Of a stretch of 5,189 bases of DNA, positions 5,156-5,189 are shown piece after piece (position 1 is the stretch's first letter; every line of letters starts with the position of its first letter). The notes beneath the pieces are model-generated. The model had not been told where the DNA came from. It did no database searches and saw only the letters and a program-made list of their open reading frames with translations. Both the position numbers and the translations under genes were made by a program. Origin of the DNA: Prevotellaceae bacterium (GTDB lineage Bacteria; Bacteroidota; Bacteroidia; Bacteroidales; Bacteroidaceae); contig JAFLUS010000172.1 in NCBI GenBank assembly GCA_022508685.1, positions 1 through 5,189 on the forward strand. The letters are read 5' to 3'.

Positions 5156-5189
5156 GTTGTTCGAAGGTGTGAAAATTGGTACGCATCAG
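5156..5189. other. Short downstream tail, nothing recognised
   Basis: The 34 bases after the regulator's TAG stop show no hairpin, terminator or start of another gene that I can support. The downstream neighbour lies outside the window. Confidence 0.6.

Noticed and set aside
4246..5172. 308-codon Arg/His/Pro-rich plus-strand frame
   Set aside because: It is an out-of-frame reading of the C-rich araC-like gene; low-complexity composition only.

Overview
The window looks like chromosomal DNA from a Bacteroidota bacterium, most likely a GC-rich member of Bacteroidales (Prevotellaceae-like). Three things point there. The minus-strand gene order is metF - holB - ricT - gldH, and GldH is essentially a Bacteroidota protein. 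The intergenic region carries TAnnTTTG-type -7 boxes. No start codon has a convincing Shine-Dalgarno sequence. The genus is inference. I see no mobile elements, tRNA, rRNA or CRISPR.

Layout: positions 1-3823 hold four tightly packed genes read on the minus strand, in transcription order metF (2870-3823), holB (1685-2866), ricT (494-1654) and gldH (1-491, running off the window near its C-terminus). Junctions are 3, 30 and 2 nt, so this is almost certainly one operon. Positions 3824-4279 are an AT-richer regulatory region. Positions 4280-5155 hold a divergent AraC-family regulator on the plus strand. The last 34 bases show nothing.

How the genes fit together: MetF makes 5-methyl-THF for methionine synthesis. 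HolB is the clamp-loader delta-prime subunit. RicT is a PSP1-domain Fe-S protein linked in Bacillus to RNase Y and RNA maturation. GldH is a lipoprotein of the gliding-motility set. The holB-ricT adjacency is also found in Bacillus subtilis, so that part is old and conserved. metF and gldH have no obvious functional link to it and probably share only the promoter.

The most interesting part is the metF / araC-like intergenic region. On the metF strand it holds two -7-like boxes, about 300 bp apart. Between them lie a nested pair of hairpin arms, a 37-codon ORF with five Met codons in its first 21, a strong 14-bp-arm hairpin followed by a U-run, and four imperfect 11-bp tandem repeats. Together they suggest a regulated metF leader, a small RNA, or operator sites for the divergent regulator. 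None of this is proven from sequence alone.
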